From Clostridia bacterium (GTDB taxonomy: Bacteria > Bacillota > Clostridia > Christensenellales > Borkfalkiaceae), in contig JAQYLE010000006.1 of assembly GCA_028720205.1 (NCBI GenBank), positions 1 through 60,655 of the forward strand: DNA of 60,655 nucleotides, in the 5' to 3' direction. Shown here in pieces: positions 1 to 7,632 of the stretch (position 1 is the first letter of the stretch; the number at the start of each line of letters is the position of its first letter). Position numbers and translations under genes: made by a program. Under the pieces are notes generated by a model. It was not told the origin of the DNA. It searched no databases and saw only the letters and a program-made list of their open reading frames with translations.

Positions 1-765
1 GTATTCCCTCGGGCACACGCCGAAAACGCTTCTGAACATGCGGCTAAAATAAAACTGGTCGTAAAAACCGGCTTTTTCCGCAATCTCCGCAATCGGCATA
101 TCCGTAAAAAGGAGCCAATCGCAGGCAACCGAAAGGCGATAATTGTTCAGGTACTTCATTGGCGATACGCCGATTGTTTTTTTAAAAACGCCGTAAAAAT
201 TTGCCTGCGACATACATGCCGCTTTCGCAAGTTCTTTCACCGTTATTTTATCCGCGAAATTTCGTTCCGCATATTCTGCCGCGCGTTCGATTCTTTCGTC
301 GGAATAATTTTCCGCGGGAGAGGCAAGTTCCGCCAGACGTTGAAGAAGCAAGTAGGATAAAGACATCTTTTCCAATATGCTTTCCGCCGCGAAAATTTTG
401 TTGAAAATCTCGGAAAGTTTTTGAACGGTCTCCCCTTTTACCACCGTGGGAAACAAAAAAAGTTTATCGAATTTATATCTGCCGTTAACTTCGCAATCGA
501 CGAATACCCAACGAGCGGACATTTTTTTACTTACGGAATCAATATGATGCGTTATCGTTTGCAAAACATTTGCCGGGGCAATAAAAAATCCGCCTTTTCC
601 CGTATTTTGCTCTTCTTCATTGCCGAGTTTTATGCCGTACGAACCTTCCGTTGCCTGAACAATCGAAAGATACGGCAGACTTTTCACGATCGGGGCCCCC
701 TCGGTGCAAAGATCGTTAAATCCGTCCGCTTTGAAATATTTGATATATGCCTGTTCTACTTTCAT
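1..765 (-). CDS. AraC-family transcriptional regulator, partial (C-terminus off the left edge)
   Basis: Reading minus from the ATG at 765 gives 255 codons without a stop up to the window edge. The N-terminal ~150 residues look like a cupin-type ligand-binding domain (it includes FFIAPANVLQTITHH). The C-terminal part is a double AraC helix-turn-helix: ERAAEYAERNFADKITVKELA for the first helix pair, then IAEIAEKAGFYDQFYFSR followed by MFRSVFGVCPREY, the classic family end. Only a few residues should be missing. It is divergent from the glycyl-radical-enzyme remnant at 914 and shares a promoter region with it, so it probably controls that gene. The ligand is unknown. Family assignment is firm; the target is inference. 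Confidence 0.9.
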   Translation of the reverse strand, partial: MKVEQAYIKYFKADGFNDLCTEGAPIVKSLPYLSIVQATEGSYGIKLGNEEEQNTGKGGFFIAPANVLQTITHHIDSVSKKMSARWVFVDCEVNGRYKFDKLFLFPTVVKGETVQKLSEIFNKIFAAESILEKMSLSYLLLQRLAELASPAENYSDERIERAAEYAERNFADKITVKELAKAACMSQANFYGVFKKTIGVSPMKYLNNYRLSVACDWLLFTDMPIAEIAEKAGFYDQFYFSRMFRSVFGVCPREY

Positions 766-817
766 TTTTGCGCCTCGTTTCCGAAAAATTTTCTTGTTGA
801 AATTTAGAATTTATAGT

Positions 818-846
818 ATTATACATATTTTTCCGCTTTTTGTCAA
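818..846 (-). promoter_or_regulatory. Sigma-A promoter of the AraC gene
   Basis: On the minus strand TTGACA (841-846) and TATAAT (818-823) are separated by exactly 17 bp, both perfect consensus hexamers. The -35 overlaps the -35 of the divergent promoter at 840-868, so RNA polymerase can probably occupy only one of the two at a time. Confidence 0.8.
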
Positions 847-868
847 TGGACTTCGGCGCCAATATAAT
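840..868 (+). promoter_or_regulatory. Sigma-A promoter of the glycyl-radical-enzyme gene
   Basis: TTGTCA (840-845), a 17-bp spacer and TATAAT (863-868) lie about 45 bp upstream of the ATG at 914. The -35 is embedded in the opposite promoter's -35. Confidence 0.75.
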
Positions 869-913
869 ATATAATGTAATAAAAGGTAATAAAAGCAAAA
901 GCGAGGTATTCAC

Positions 914-1549
914 ATGCAATTTTATACCGTTTCCGATACTCCCCGCCCCGTAAGGCTTTGCGAAACGACGCGGAAGTTTGCCTACGATTCTCTGCATTAT
1001 CAATACGGAAAAGACACCTGGAAAACGCCCAACGTAATTCTGGAAGACAGCGACCTTCCCGAATGCGCTTCTCTTATCGATAAATACGACGCGGCGATAA
1101 AAAAAATTGCCGAAACCGCGCCGATAAGAATTTGCAAAGAGGAACGAATCAGCGGCGCCGCCACTTTAGGCGACGCAATGCGGCATTATGTGCCGGCTTT
1201 GTATAAAGGCGAATATATCTGCTTCAGCGTCAGCCATCTTACAACCGATTTTAAAACGGTGATAGAAGAAGGATACTCCGGACTTTTCGAACGCGCGAAA
1301 AAAAGCCTCGCTGCATATTCGGGAACGGATCGGGAAAGATTTTTGAAAAGCGCTATCCTGGTTCTGCGCAGTTTTGAAACCTATCATAAACGTTATTTGG
1401 CGGCGCTGGAAAATCGGGCGGACAAACAGGAAAATTATAGAAATCTTCTTCGCGTGCCCGCCTTTGGAGCGACAAACTTTTTTGAGGCAGTGCAAAGCCT
1501 CTGGTTTACCTTTTCGTTTAAGATATTCTTTACGCTTTATAAGCGGTAA
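914..1549 (+). pseudogene. Glycyl radical enzyme (pyruvate formate-lyase-like), 3'-truncated
   Basis: The first ~197 residues match the N-terminal part of the PFL/glycyl radical enzyme superfamily: an early basic stretch, the HLTTDFKTVIEEGYSGL segment, a helical stretch and the NFFEAVQSLWF segment that starts the barrel. Full family members are about 700-850 residues and carry a cysteine active-site loop and a C-terminal glycine loop; neither is present. After about position 1,505 the frame runs into the antisense of the ligase D gene and stops at 1547-1549, so the last ~14 residues are not native. The product cannot be a working enzyme. No activating enzyme (radical SAM) is nearby. This is either a real rearrangement or an assembly joint. 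Confidence 0.75.
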
Positions 1550-1942
1550 GTCCGTAAGATTTTCGCCGTCGAAATACAGAATATCGTACGCTACGAATTT
1601 TACGGGGTTTTTCTTTGCCGCGAGTCGGATTCTGAATCGCTCCGACGTTAAACTTCTTTTTTGCAACGCGTAAAAATCAGGCTTGCCGTTTGTAAATACG
1701 ACGAGTTCGCCGTCCAGTACGACTTTTTTCCTTACGCATTTTTTCATTTCCGCAAGTTCCGGATAAATGTCGCTTACGTCTTTAAACCGTTTGTTCTGCA
1801 ACACGACGGCGTCGGGAGATACGTAAGCGATACACCTGATTCCGTCGAATTTCAGTTCGAAAATATAATTTTCGTCGTCGAACGGCTGCGTTTCGTACAA
1901 AAGCATCGGCGATACGTCTTTTTCCTCAAACAGATCGCTCAT
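1166..1942 (-). pseudogene. ligD: ATP-dependent DNA ligase (LigD ligase domain), 3'-truncated
   Basis: From the ATG at 1942 the first ~140 residues are an LigD-type adenylation domain. They show motif I KFDGIR with the nucleotidyl lysine at residue 31, motif III VLDGELVVF and motif IIIa FVAYDILYFDG. Motifs IV and V and the OB-fold domain are absent. Recognisable sequence ends near 1,520, and the rest of the open frame down to 1166 is antisense to the glycyl-radical-enzyme remnant. The start overlaps the ku stop by 4 bases (ATGA), the usual coupled arrangement of a bacterial non-homologous end-joining operon. As it stands the ligase should be unable to complete nick sealing. Confidence 0.8.
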
Positions 1943-2760
1943 TGCGCTTTCCGCCTTTGTGATTTTCTAAGTTCAGGCGGCTTTTTCTTGGCAGATTTAG
2001 GCGTTTGCAGGTTTGACAAACTTTTCATCAGCGCGTCCATCAGGTTAACAGGATTGTTGTTTTTGCTTTCTTTCGGCGAAATTATTTCTTTCCCTGCTAT
2101 TTTTCTCTCTATCGCCTCCCGCACTTTTTCTCGGTATTCGTTTTTGTATTCTTCGGGAGTGAATGTTCCGCTCATTCCTTCGATAATGGCTTTCGCCGTT
2201 TTCAATTCCAGTTCGTTGCCTTTTTCCTTAACTTCTTTCGCCGGATTTTTCGTCACTTCTTCATCGAAAAACAGCGTGTTCAACAACATCTGTCCGTCTT
2301 TCGCGCGTATCATAATCAGCGTTTCTTTCGCACCAAGCACCGTTTTCGCTATCGCCGCTTTTTTTTCTTCTTCCATGGCCGAAACCAACACGGAAAACGC
2401 CTTTTCTGCGCCCGTCGGCACTACGTAATACGGCTTATCGAAATACAACGGATCGATTTCCGCCAGATTCACGAATTTTTCTATGGAAATGCTCTTTTCT
2501 TTTTTGGTTTTGATTTTTTCGAAATCCTTGTCCTCGAAGATTACGTATTTGCCCTGTTCGTATTCGTAGCCTTTTACGATATCTTCCTGCTTTACTTCTC
2601 TGCCTCCGCAGTCCTCGCAGGTTTTTTTATATCTCACGCGGCTCATCGTTTTTTTATCGATAAGATTAAACCCCACGTCCGTGTGTTTTATCGCGCTGTG
2701 CAGAGTTACGGGAATATATACCAGCCCAAAGTTGATGCCGCCTTTATAACTGTATGCCAT
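1939..2760 (-). CDS. ku: Non-homologous end-joining protein Ku
   Basis: Prokaryotic Ku homodimer subunit, about 273 residues, which is normal for the family. It threads onto broken DNA ends and recruits LigD. The start at 2760 (MAYSYKGGINFGLVYIPV) matches the conserved Ku N-terminus and has an AGGAGG site about 8 bases upstream; a longer frame to 2814 has no such support. Conserved segments visible include the CEDCGG knuckle region, the YYVVPTGAEKAFSVL segment and a lysine-rich tail (KSAKKKPPELRKSQRRK) typical of DNA end binding. It is translationally coupled to the truncated ligD downstream, so the pair is probably broken as an end-joining system in this assembly. Confidence 0.95.
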   Translation of the reverse strand: MAYSYKGGINFGLVYIPVTLHSAIKHTDVGFNLIDKKTMSRVRYKKTCEDCGGREVKQEDIVKGYEYEQGKYVIFEDKDFEKIKTKKEKSISIEKFVNLAEIDPLYFDKPYYVVPTGAEKAFSVLVSAMEEEKKAAIAKTVLGAKETLIMIRAKDGQMLLNTLFFDEEVTKNPAKEVKEKGNELELKTAKAIIEGMSGTFTPEEYKNEYREKVREAIERKIAGKEIISPKESKNNNPVNLMDALMKSLSNLQTPKSAKKKPPELRKSQRRKAQ

Positions 2761-2913
2761 ACCGAATTCCCTCCTTTTTTCAGTATGCGCAACCGTTAAA
2801 AGAAAAAACGACAAGCGGAAAATCTAAATAAAAAAGCGATCGGAAACCAGCAGTTATAAAAAACGACGATACTCATGCAAAAATAGAAATTTTTTAACAT
2901 CAGCGAGAAAAAT

Positions 2914-3723
2914 ATGAAAAATATTATTAAGTTGGGTAATCTTTTCCCGTTCACCTACAACGCTTTTATCGCTAAGCACACCGACGTTATCTGTCCTCTT
3001 CACATCAATTCCGAATACGAAGTCGTCATTGTCTGCGGCGGTGCAGTCGCTATGCAGATTCAAGGCAAGGAATATATCCTTCGGAATAGGGAATGTATTT
3101 TCGTCTTGCCTTACGAAACACATTCTTTCGCAACTCCTGAACAAAGCGAGTGTTTTGTTATATTATTCAATCCCAAAATCGTCAATTCCTTTTTCAGACA
3201 AAATAAAACCCCGAAGAGCAGAACAAGTCTACTCCCGAGTTCATTATATGAATATCTGATATCAAACCGAGAAGGAGAATATTTCGACGATCTCCGGGCC
3301 AAAGCCATTGCTTATCCTATTCTTGCGGAAATTTCCAAACAATGCGATTTTGAAAATTCCGTGCGGGAACAGAATACGCTTTTTATTAAAGCGGTTAAAT
3401 ACATCAATGAAAATTATACGGAAGAAATCAATATTTCGTGTATTGCCAAGCAAATTAAATGTTCGACTGCCTCTTTAAGCCGCGCGTTTAAACAGTCTTC
3501 GGGAATAACCGCTATCCATTATCTAACGCTTTTACGTCTTGAACGCGCTAAAGATTTATTAACCTCATCCGATTGTTCGATTACGGACGTTGCTTTTTAT
3601 TCGGGGTTTTCGACAACCCGAAATTTTAATATTGTTTTTTCTAAATTCTGCGGCGTTTCTCCATCCGAATACAGAAGAAAAAGGAGCGTTAACACAGAAA
3701 GCGCGGAAAATCAAAAATTATAG
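2914..3723 (+). CDS. AraC-family transcriptional regulator
   Basis: 269 residues with an N-terminal cupin domain (HINSEYEVVIVCGG, VLPYETHSF) and a C-terminal double helix-turn-helix: INISCIAKQIKCSTASLSRAF, ITDVAFYSGFSTTRNFNIVF and the CGVSPSEYR family signature. It is convergent with the aldolase gene at the end of the glycan-use operon and is the natural candidate, with the AraC gene at 15893, to sense a sugar or sugar-acid for that locus. The 153 bases upstream are AT-rich, but I could not identify a convincing promoter in them. Family certain, target inferred. Confidence 0.9.
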   Translation: MKNIIKLGNLFPFTYNAFIAKHTDVICPLHINSEYEVVIVCGGAVAMQIQGKEYILRNRECIFVLPYETHSFATPEQSECFVILFNPKIVNSFFRQNKTPKSRTSLLPSSLYEYLISNREGEYFDDLRAKAIAYPILAEISKQCDFENSVREQNTLFIKAVKYINENYTEEINISCIAKQIKCSTASLSRAFKQSSGITAIHYLTLLRLERAKDLLTSSDCSITDVAFYSGFSTTRNFNIVFSKFCGVSPSEYRRKRSVNTESAENQKL

Positions 3724-3757
3724 TCCGCAATCAAAAAAACTGTTTATAATCTTTCAT

Positions 3758-3778
3758 GATTGCTTCCCGTAAGCAATC
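3758..3778. terminator. Hairpin between convergent genes
   Basis: GATTGCTT (3758-3765) and AAGCAATC (3771-3778) form an 8-bp stem with a 5-base loop. It lies between the AraC gene ending at 3723 and the aldolase gene whose stop is at 3777. No long T-run follows, so a shared bidirectional terminator is only likely. Confidence 0.4.
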
Positions 3779-4499
3779 AAATCGTAATTTTCTTACAATA
3801 TTCCGCAATGGCGCCGAGTTCGCTTCCGACGGAATACAGCTCAAAACCGCAAGTCTTTGCCGCATTTAAATAGTTTTTGTTGTTCGTAATGATACCTGCC
3901 GTCTTTTGCGTATTTGTCGCTGCTCTTCCGATTTCGGAAATCGCTTCAAGCGCCTGCGGCGCGTTGCCGTTATTGAGACAACCGCAATCGGCAGAAAAGT
4001 CGTTCGGACCAAAAAAACAGCCGTCCACACCCGCCGTGTTTAAAATTTCACGCACATTCTCCAAGCCCTTCCTCGTTTCGATCTGGGCATATACTTTTGT
4101 ACGAGCATTGGCCGTTGGAAGATACTCTTCCGTTTTGGGAGGAGCGTACAGAGTGTGAGCGCGCATGGTGGAAATACCGCGCTGCCCTATAGGCGGGTAC
4201 TTTGCAAATTTTACCACCTGCGCAATATCGGCGGCGGTATTCGTCATGGGCAGGAGCAACCCGTCGGCGCCCATATCCATATACTTAATTATATCCTTCC
4301 GCATATTATTCGGTAAGCGAATCATGACAAAAATATTTGCAAGCCGCGCGTTCATCACGATACGGGCAACGTCGGCATAGTCGAACCCGCCGTGCTCGCA
4401 ATCGACGATAAAAAAATCCAATCCGTTGTTTTTAAACAGAACGGGAAAATGCGCAAAGGCAATTTCCGAAAGCATAATTCCTCTTTTGTTCATCTGCAT
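3777..4499 (-). CDS. HpcH/HpaI-family aldolase
   Basis: 240 residues with the hallmarks of class II pyruvate-type aldolases of the HpcH/HpaI family: FFIVDCEHGGFDY near residue 30, VMIRLPNN, the DGLLLPM strand, PPIGQRGI and the metal/substrate segment AQIETRKGLENV, then FFGPNDFSADCG. Family members cleave 2-keto-3-deoxy sugar acids and similar compounds to pyruvate (or a related keto-acid) plus an aldehyde. It is the last gene of the minus-strand operon and overlaps the FGGY kinase by 10 bases, which suggests a phosphorylated or free keto-deoxy sugar acid is split here. The exact substrate cannot be read from sequence. Confidence 0.85.
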   Translation of the reverse strand: MQMNKRGIMLSEIAFAHFPVLFKNNGLDFFIVDCEHGGFDYADVARIVMNARLANIFVMIRLPNNMRKDIIKYMDMGADGLLLPMTNTAADIAQVVKFAKYPPIGQRGISTMRAHTLYAPPKTEEYLPTANARTKVYAQIETRKGLENVREILNTAGVDGCFFGPNDFSADCGCLNNGNAPQALEAISEIGRAATNTQKTAGIITNNKNYLNAAKTCGFELYSVGSELGAIAEYCKKITI

Positions 4500-5521
4500 A
4501 TTAACCTCGATAATTTTTTCAATCCGTTCACGGCGCTCTGCCCCTCTATGTACACATAGGACGATACGAAATTTTCACAAATCTTTTTAAACAGCGCCTC
4601 GTTATACTTAACAAGTCCGCCCGTGGCAAGCGCCTTGCTGCGAACGGGAAGTTTTTTCAGCGCCTCGTTATACTCTTCCGAAATCTTTTCCTGCGCATCA
4701 GATAAATCCGCGCAACTGCCGCCCCCCAAGAGTCCCGTAATTGTGCAAAGATATTTGTCCCCGAAATACGGGCGGCTCTCGAAATCGCCGACGAGAAAAC
4801 TATCCGAAAGACAGCAAATCTGGCTCGCCGTGCCCGTGTTAAAGAGATATTCCTGCGTTGTGAGTCCCACCCCGAAGGCGCTCGCCTGCTGGTCGCCGAC
4901 GGGAAGATACACCTCGGTATTACCGAACATGCCCGCAAGGCACAACTCATCGGTCGCGGCGGGAAAGGTAATTTTTCGGAAATACGAAAGATTTACAAGA
5001 TCGGAATTGACCTTACCCGAAGGCAACAGATAAAACCCCGTGGGACAGGCGTCCGTGATATGGATAATGTGTTTTCCCGTGAGCCGATATACGATGTACG
5101 AACCGAGCGTATCGAAAAAGGCCGTTTTTTCGACGATATCGGGGAAAATAATGCTTCGGGCATACACGCTCAATGCGGGAAGATTGCTCTTTAACGCCGT
5201 GCCGCTGTTCTTGCCCAACGAGAAGGGATAGCCGCACTGCAAACTCCGAAAAAGCGTATCGCGCCAGGAAATGTATTCCGTAACGGGAATATGATCTTCG
5301 TCGCTAAGAACATATCCGTGCATCTGAACGGAAAAAAACACTCTGTCGACATCGGAACCCCGCACAATCCCTTCGATGATATTCATGATTGCTTCGATGG
5401 AAACCTCGTACAAATATGCGTTGTAGCGAATAGGCGGCGGAAAGGCAATTTGCTGCGTTTCGCCGTCATTTAAGGCATATTTGATATACGTACTTCCGAC
5501 ATCTATGTATAAATTTTTCAT
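4490..5521 (-). CDS. FGGY-family carbohydrate kinase
   Basis: 343 residues. The start shows the phosphate-1 loop of the actin-like ATPase fold (LYIDVGSTYIKYAL). Further on are SVQMHGYVL, the SWRDT strand, LPVGDQQASAFGVGL and NTGTASQI (phosphate-2 region) and the adenosine loop ATGGLVKYN. This matches FGGY sugar kinases, closest in flavour to sedoheptulokinase/xylulokinase-like members. It is about 100 residues shorter than the usual 450-500, mainly in the C-terminal half, but the ATP-binding elements are present. It lies between the nucleoside hydrolase (12-base gap) and the aldolase (overlap), so it probably phosphorylates the sugar released in the pathway. Confidence 0.85.
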   Translation of the reverse strand: MKNLYIDVGSTYIKYALNDGETQQIAFPPPIRYNAYLYEVSIEAIMNIIEGIVRGSDVDRVFFSVQMHGYVLSDEDHIPVTEYISWRDTLFRSLQCGYPFSLGKNSGTALKSNLPALSVYARSIIFPDIVEKTAFFDTLGSYIVYRLTGKHIIHITDACPTGFYLLPSGKVNSDLVNLSYFRKITFPAATDELCLAGMFGNTEVYLPVGDQQASAFGVGLTTQEYLFNTGTASQICCLSDSFLVGDFESRPYFGDKYLCTITGLLGGGSCADLSDAQEKISEEYNEALKKLPVRSKALATGGLVKYNEALFKKICENFVSSYVYIEGQSAVNGLKKLSRLICR

Positions 5522-5533
5522 TCCACCCTCTGG

Positions 5534-6466
5534 CTATTTCTCAGAAAATATATTTTTCCACATCGATCTTCGAAAAAGCGTTTCGTTTACCTTGCAGGCA
5601 ACATTGATCGGCGCGCCCGCTCCCGCTATCGTTTTGCCGCGTTCCGCACCGCACAGTCCGATTCTTACAAACATTTTTTTATACGAAACACACGCAGGAC
5701 ATACGACGGTTGCGACAACGAGAGAATCGTGCATACAAGGCATTCTGCCGCGGTAGAGGGGTTGATTTTCCCATAATTCGAGCATGGCGCGGTTGGCCTT
5801 CGCCACCGCCCCCTCCGATTGTTTTATATTGCACAATTCCTCGTTCGAAACCATGCAATGTTTCCAGGTCATATCCGATCCGATTAAAAAAACAGGCACG
5901 TTTGCGCGAAACACGATGTCCGCCGCCTCGGGATCGAGACGAATGTTCCACTCCGCCGTATCTTGAGAAACGTTGCCGCCCATAAGGTAGACTCCGCCGA
6001 TTTTTCTCATGCTCTCAAAGTCCTTTTGAAAGGCGCGCGCAAGATTGGTCAGGGGGCCGATCGCCAGAATGCCGAGGCGTTCGCCGTTTCGCTTTGCGCT
6101 GTCGATTAAAAAGTCAACGGCGCGCTCCTTTGACACTTTGCTTCTCCTTGCCCGGGGCAGGTACTCCGGCAGCCATCCCTTCCCTTCGCGCATAACTTTG
6201 GCAAGTTCTTGCGGTTGCAAATAGCGATCCGCTTTTTGAATCGCGTCGACCGCTTGCACAAGCGGCAGATCCTCCCCTGCGTACACGGGCACTTTTTTGC
6301 CGCAAAGACGCAACAGGTACGCCGATAACTTCGCACGCAGATAGGCATTGCGGAAAACAGTGGTAACGCCTATAATATCCAAGCCGGCGTTCACAGCATA
6401 TTCGAGGGCAAACGCATCGTCAATGTCATCGCCGATGTCGGTGTCGATAATATATTTTTCTATCAT
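5534..6466 (-). CDS. Inosine-uridine-preferring nucleoside hydrolase family protein
   Basis: 310 residues. The N-terminal IIDTDIGDDIDDAFAL is the calcium-binding aspartate cluster of nucleoside N-ribohydrolases. GPLTNLA and YLMGGNVSQDTAEWNIRLDPEAA supply the ribose-binding region, and the C-terminal HDSLVVA carries the second metal aspartate. The family cleaves the N-glycosidic bond of nucleosides, but members inside glycan-use operons may act on other N- or O-ribosyl compounds. It is 5 bases downstream of the BNR gene and 12 bases upstream of the kinase. Together hydrolase, kinase and aldolase suggest a released sugar that is phosphorylated and cleaved. Confidence 0.9.
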   Translation of the reverse strand: MIEKYIIDTDIGDDIDDAFALEYAVNAGLDIIGVTTVFRNAYLRAKLSAYLLRLCGKKVPVYAGEDLPLVQAVDAIQKADRYLQPQELAKVMREGKGWLPEYLPRARRSKVSKERAVDFLIDSAKRNGERLGILAIGPLTNLARAFQKDFESMRKIGGVYLMGGNVSQDTAEWNIRLDPEAADIVFRANVPVFLIGSDMTWKHCMVSNEELCNIKQSEGAVAKANRAMLELWENQPLYRGRMPCMHDSLVVATVVCPACVSYKKMFVRIGLCGAERGKTIAGAGAPINVACKVNETLFRRSMWKNIFSEK

Positions 6467-6471
6467 GGCCG

Positions 6472-7512
6472 TTATAATTCCGTCTCTGCAAAATAGATAT
6501 CGTGTCGGTTAAATTCAAAGGCAAGTCGCAACTTCCCGTCGGAATCGATAAAACCGTCGGCATACGAATAACAACCGGGAAAATCGGAAATACGTATTTT
6601 TTTATTCCACGTATTCATGTCGTCGTAGGAAACCCAAGCCTCTAAAGGAAACCTCCTGCGCAGATAAAAATCCTTCTTGTTGTTCGGAGTGTTCAACAAA
6701 ATGATTTCTCCGTTTAAGCCCTTTAATAGTTGCGGCTTGTTGGCGGGATTGGGAATCTCCGTTTGATTCGGCCGCTCCCACGTCTTTCCGCCGTCAAAGG
6801 AATCGGTTCGCCAGAGGAAACCCGTATTTTCAATGCGATACAGCATAACGAGATGCTGTTTTTCAAGTTCGACAACGGTGTTTTCCGACCAATTCCAAGC
6901 ACGGCTTCCGTCGGCGGCGCGGGGAAGTTCGGTCTGGCGGAAGGCGGTGATTTTTTCAAATCCGTCTTTGAAATCGCCGATATATACGCCGTTATCCACG
7001 TACTGTATGGGCGGACGGCACGAACAAATGAGAAGGTTGCGCAAACGACAATATTCATGCTGTTCTTTCGTAAGCGGATAGGCATGGTAGGGAAAGAGTT
7101 TTTTGCCGCTTTCGAGAGTAATCATGTCGCGAATGAAGCCGTTCTCCGCAAGTAACGGCGAAGGGTGTTCTTCCCAGCAAAAACCGCTGTCCGTACTCAC
7201 GAGAACGTAATTTTTCCAATCGACGAAATAGCCGTTATGGCGTGTGATAAACACATAAATCGTACCGTTCTCGACAACGGTGCACGTTTGATAGTGCGCG
7301 AATCCGTCTTCCTGATGAATCATTTGCTTCTCCGACCACGTTTTGCCTTCATCGCTGCTGCGGAAAAGATACACGCGGTTTTCGGGCGCAGGTTCTTTCA
7401 CGCCGCCGCACGTACAAATCACAATCAGGTCGCCGTTGGGCGCCCTTCTTACCGTAGCCTCGACCGATTGCGTATCCATATGCACCAATGAAATAAACAC
7501 TTTAATTACCAT
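6472..7512 (-). CDS. Cytoplasmic BNR/sialidase-fold glycosidase-like protein
   Basis: 346 residues, no signal peptide. It carries Asp-box repeats of a six-bladed beta-propeller: SSDEGKTW near residue 53, VSTDSGFCW and DSFDGGKTW, plus a weaker SYDDMNTW. The block PNPANKPQLLKGLNGEI and the following RRRFPLEAWVSYDD resemble the BNR_2 sialidase-like family rather than secreted GH33 sialidases, so a sugar hydrolase or lyase acting on imported oligosaccharide is plausible. The ATG at 7512 has only a weak ribosome binding site, and a second ATG at 7479 is possible. No sialate lyase or NagA/NagB is present, so true sialic acid use is not supported. Confidence 0.8.
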   Translation of the reverse strand: MVIKVFISLVHMDTQSVEATVRRAPNGDLIVICTCGGVKEPAPENRVYLFRSSDEGKTWSEKQMIHQEDGFAHYQTCTVVENGTIYVFITRHNGYFVDWKNYVLVSTDSGFCWEEHPSPLLAENGFIRDMITLESGKKLFPYHAYPLTKEQHEYCRLRNLLICSCRPPIQYVDNGVYIGDFKDGFEKITAFRQTELPRAADGSRAWNWSENTVVELEKQHLVMLYRIENTGFLWRTDSFDGGKTWERPNQTEIPNPANKPQLLKGLNGEIILLNTPNNKKDFYLRRRFPLEAWVSYDDMNTWNKKIRISDFPGCYSYADGFIDSDGKLRLAFEFNRHDIYFAETEL

Positions 7513-7594
7513 TCCGTGCGGTTACGGCATAATCAGGGAAGAAAAATACAGAACCGCAATATTTTGTATTTTTCACGCTGCTTCCCTTGGCTTT

Positions 7595-7622
7595 ACGGAA
7601 CGGAAAAAGTTTTCCGTTCCGT
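7595..7622. terminator. Perfect 13-bp hairpin between the adhesin and BNR genes
   Basis: ACGGAACGGAAAA (7595-7607) pairs perfectly with TTTTCCGTTCCGT (7610-7622). It sits in the 120-bp gap inside the minus-strand operon, just after the MucBP gene. No T-run follows on the minus strand, so it may serve as an RNA-processing or decay barrier rather than a full terminator. Confidence 0.5.
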
Positions 7623-7632
7623 TCGACCGTCT

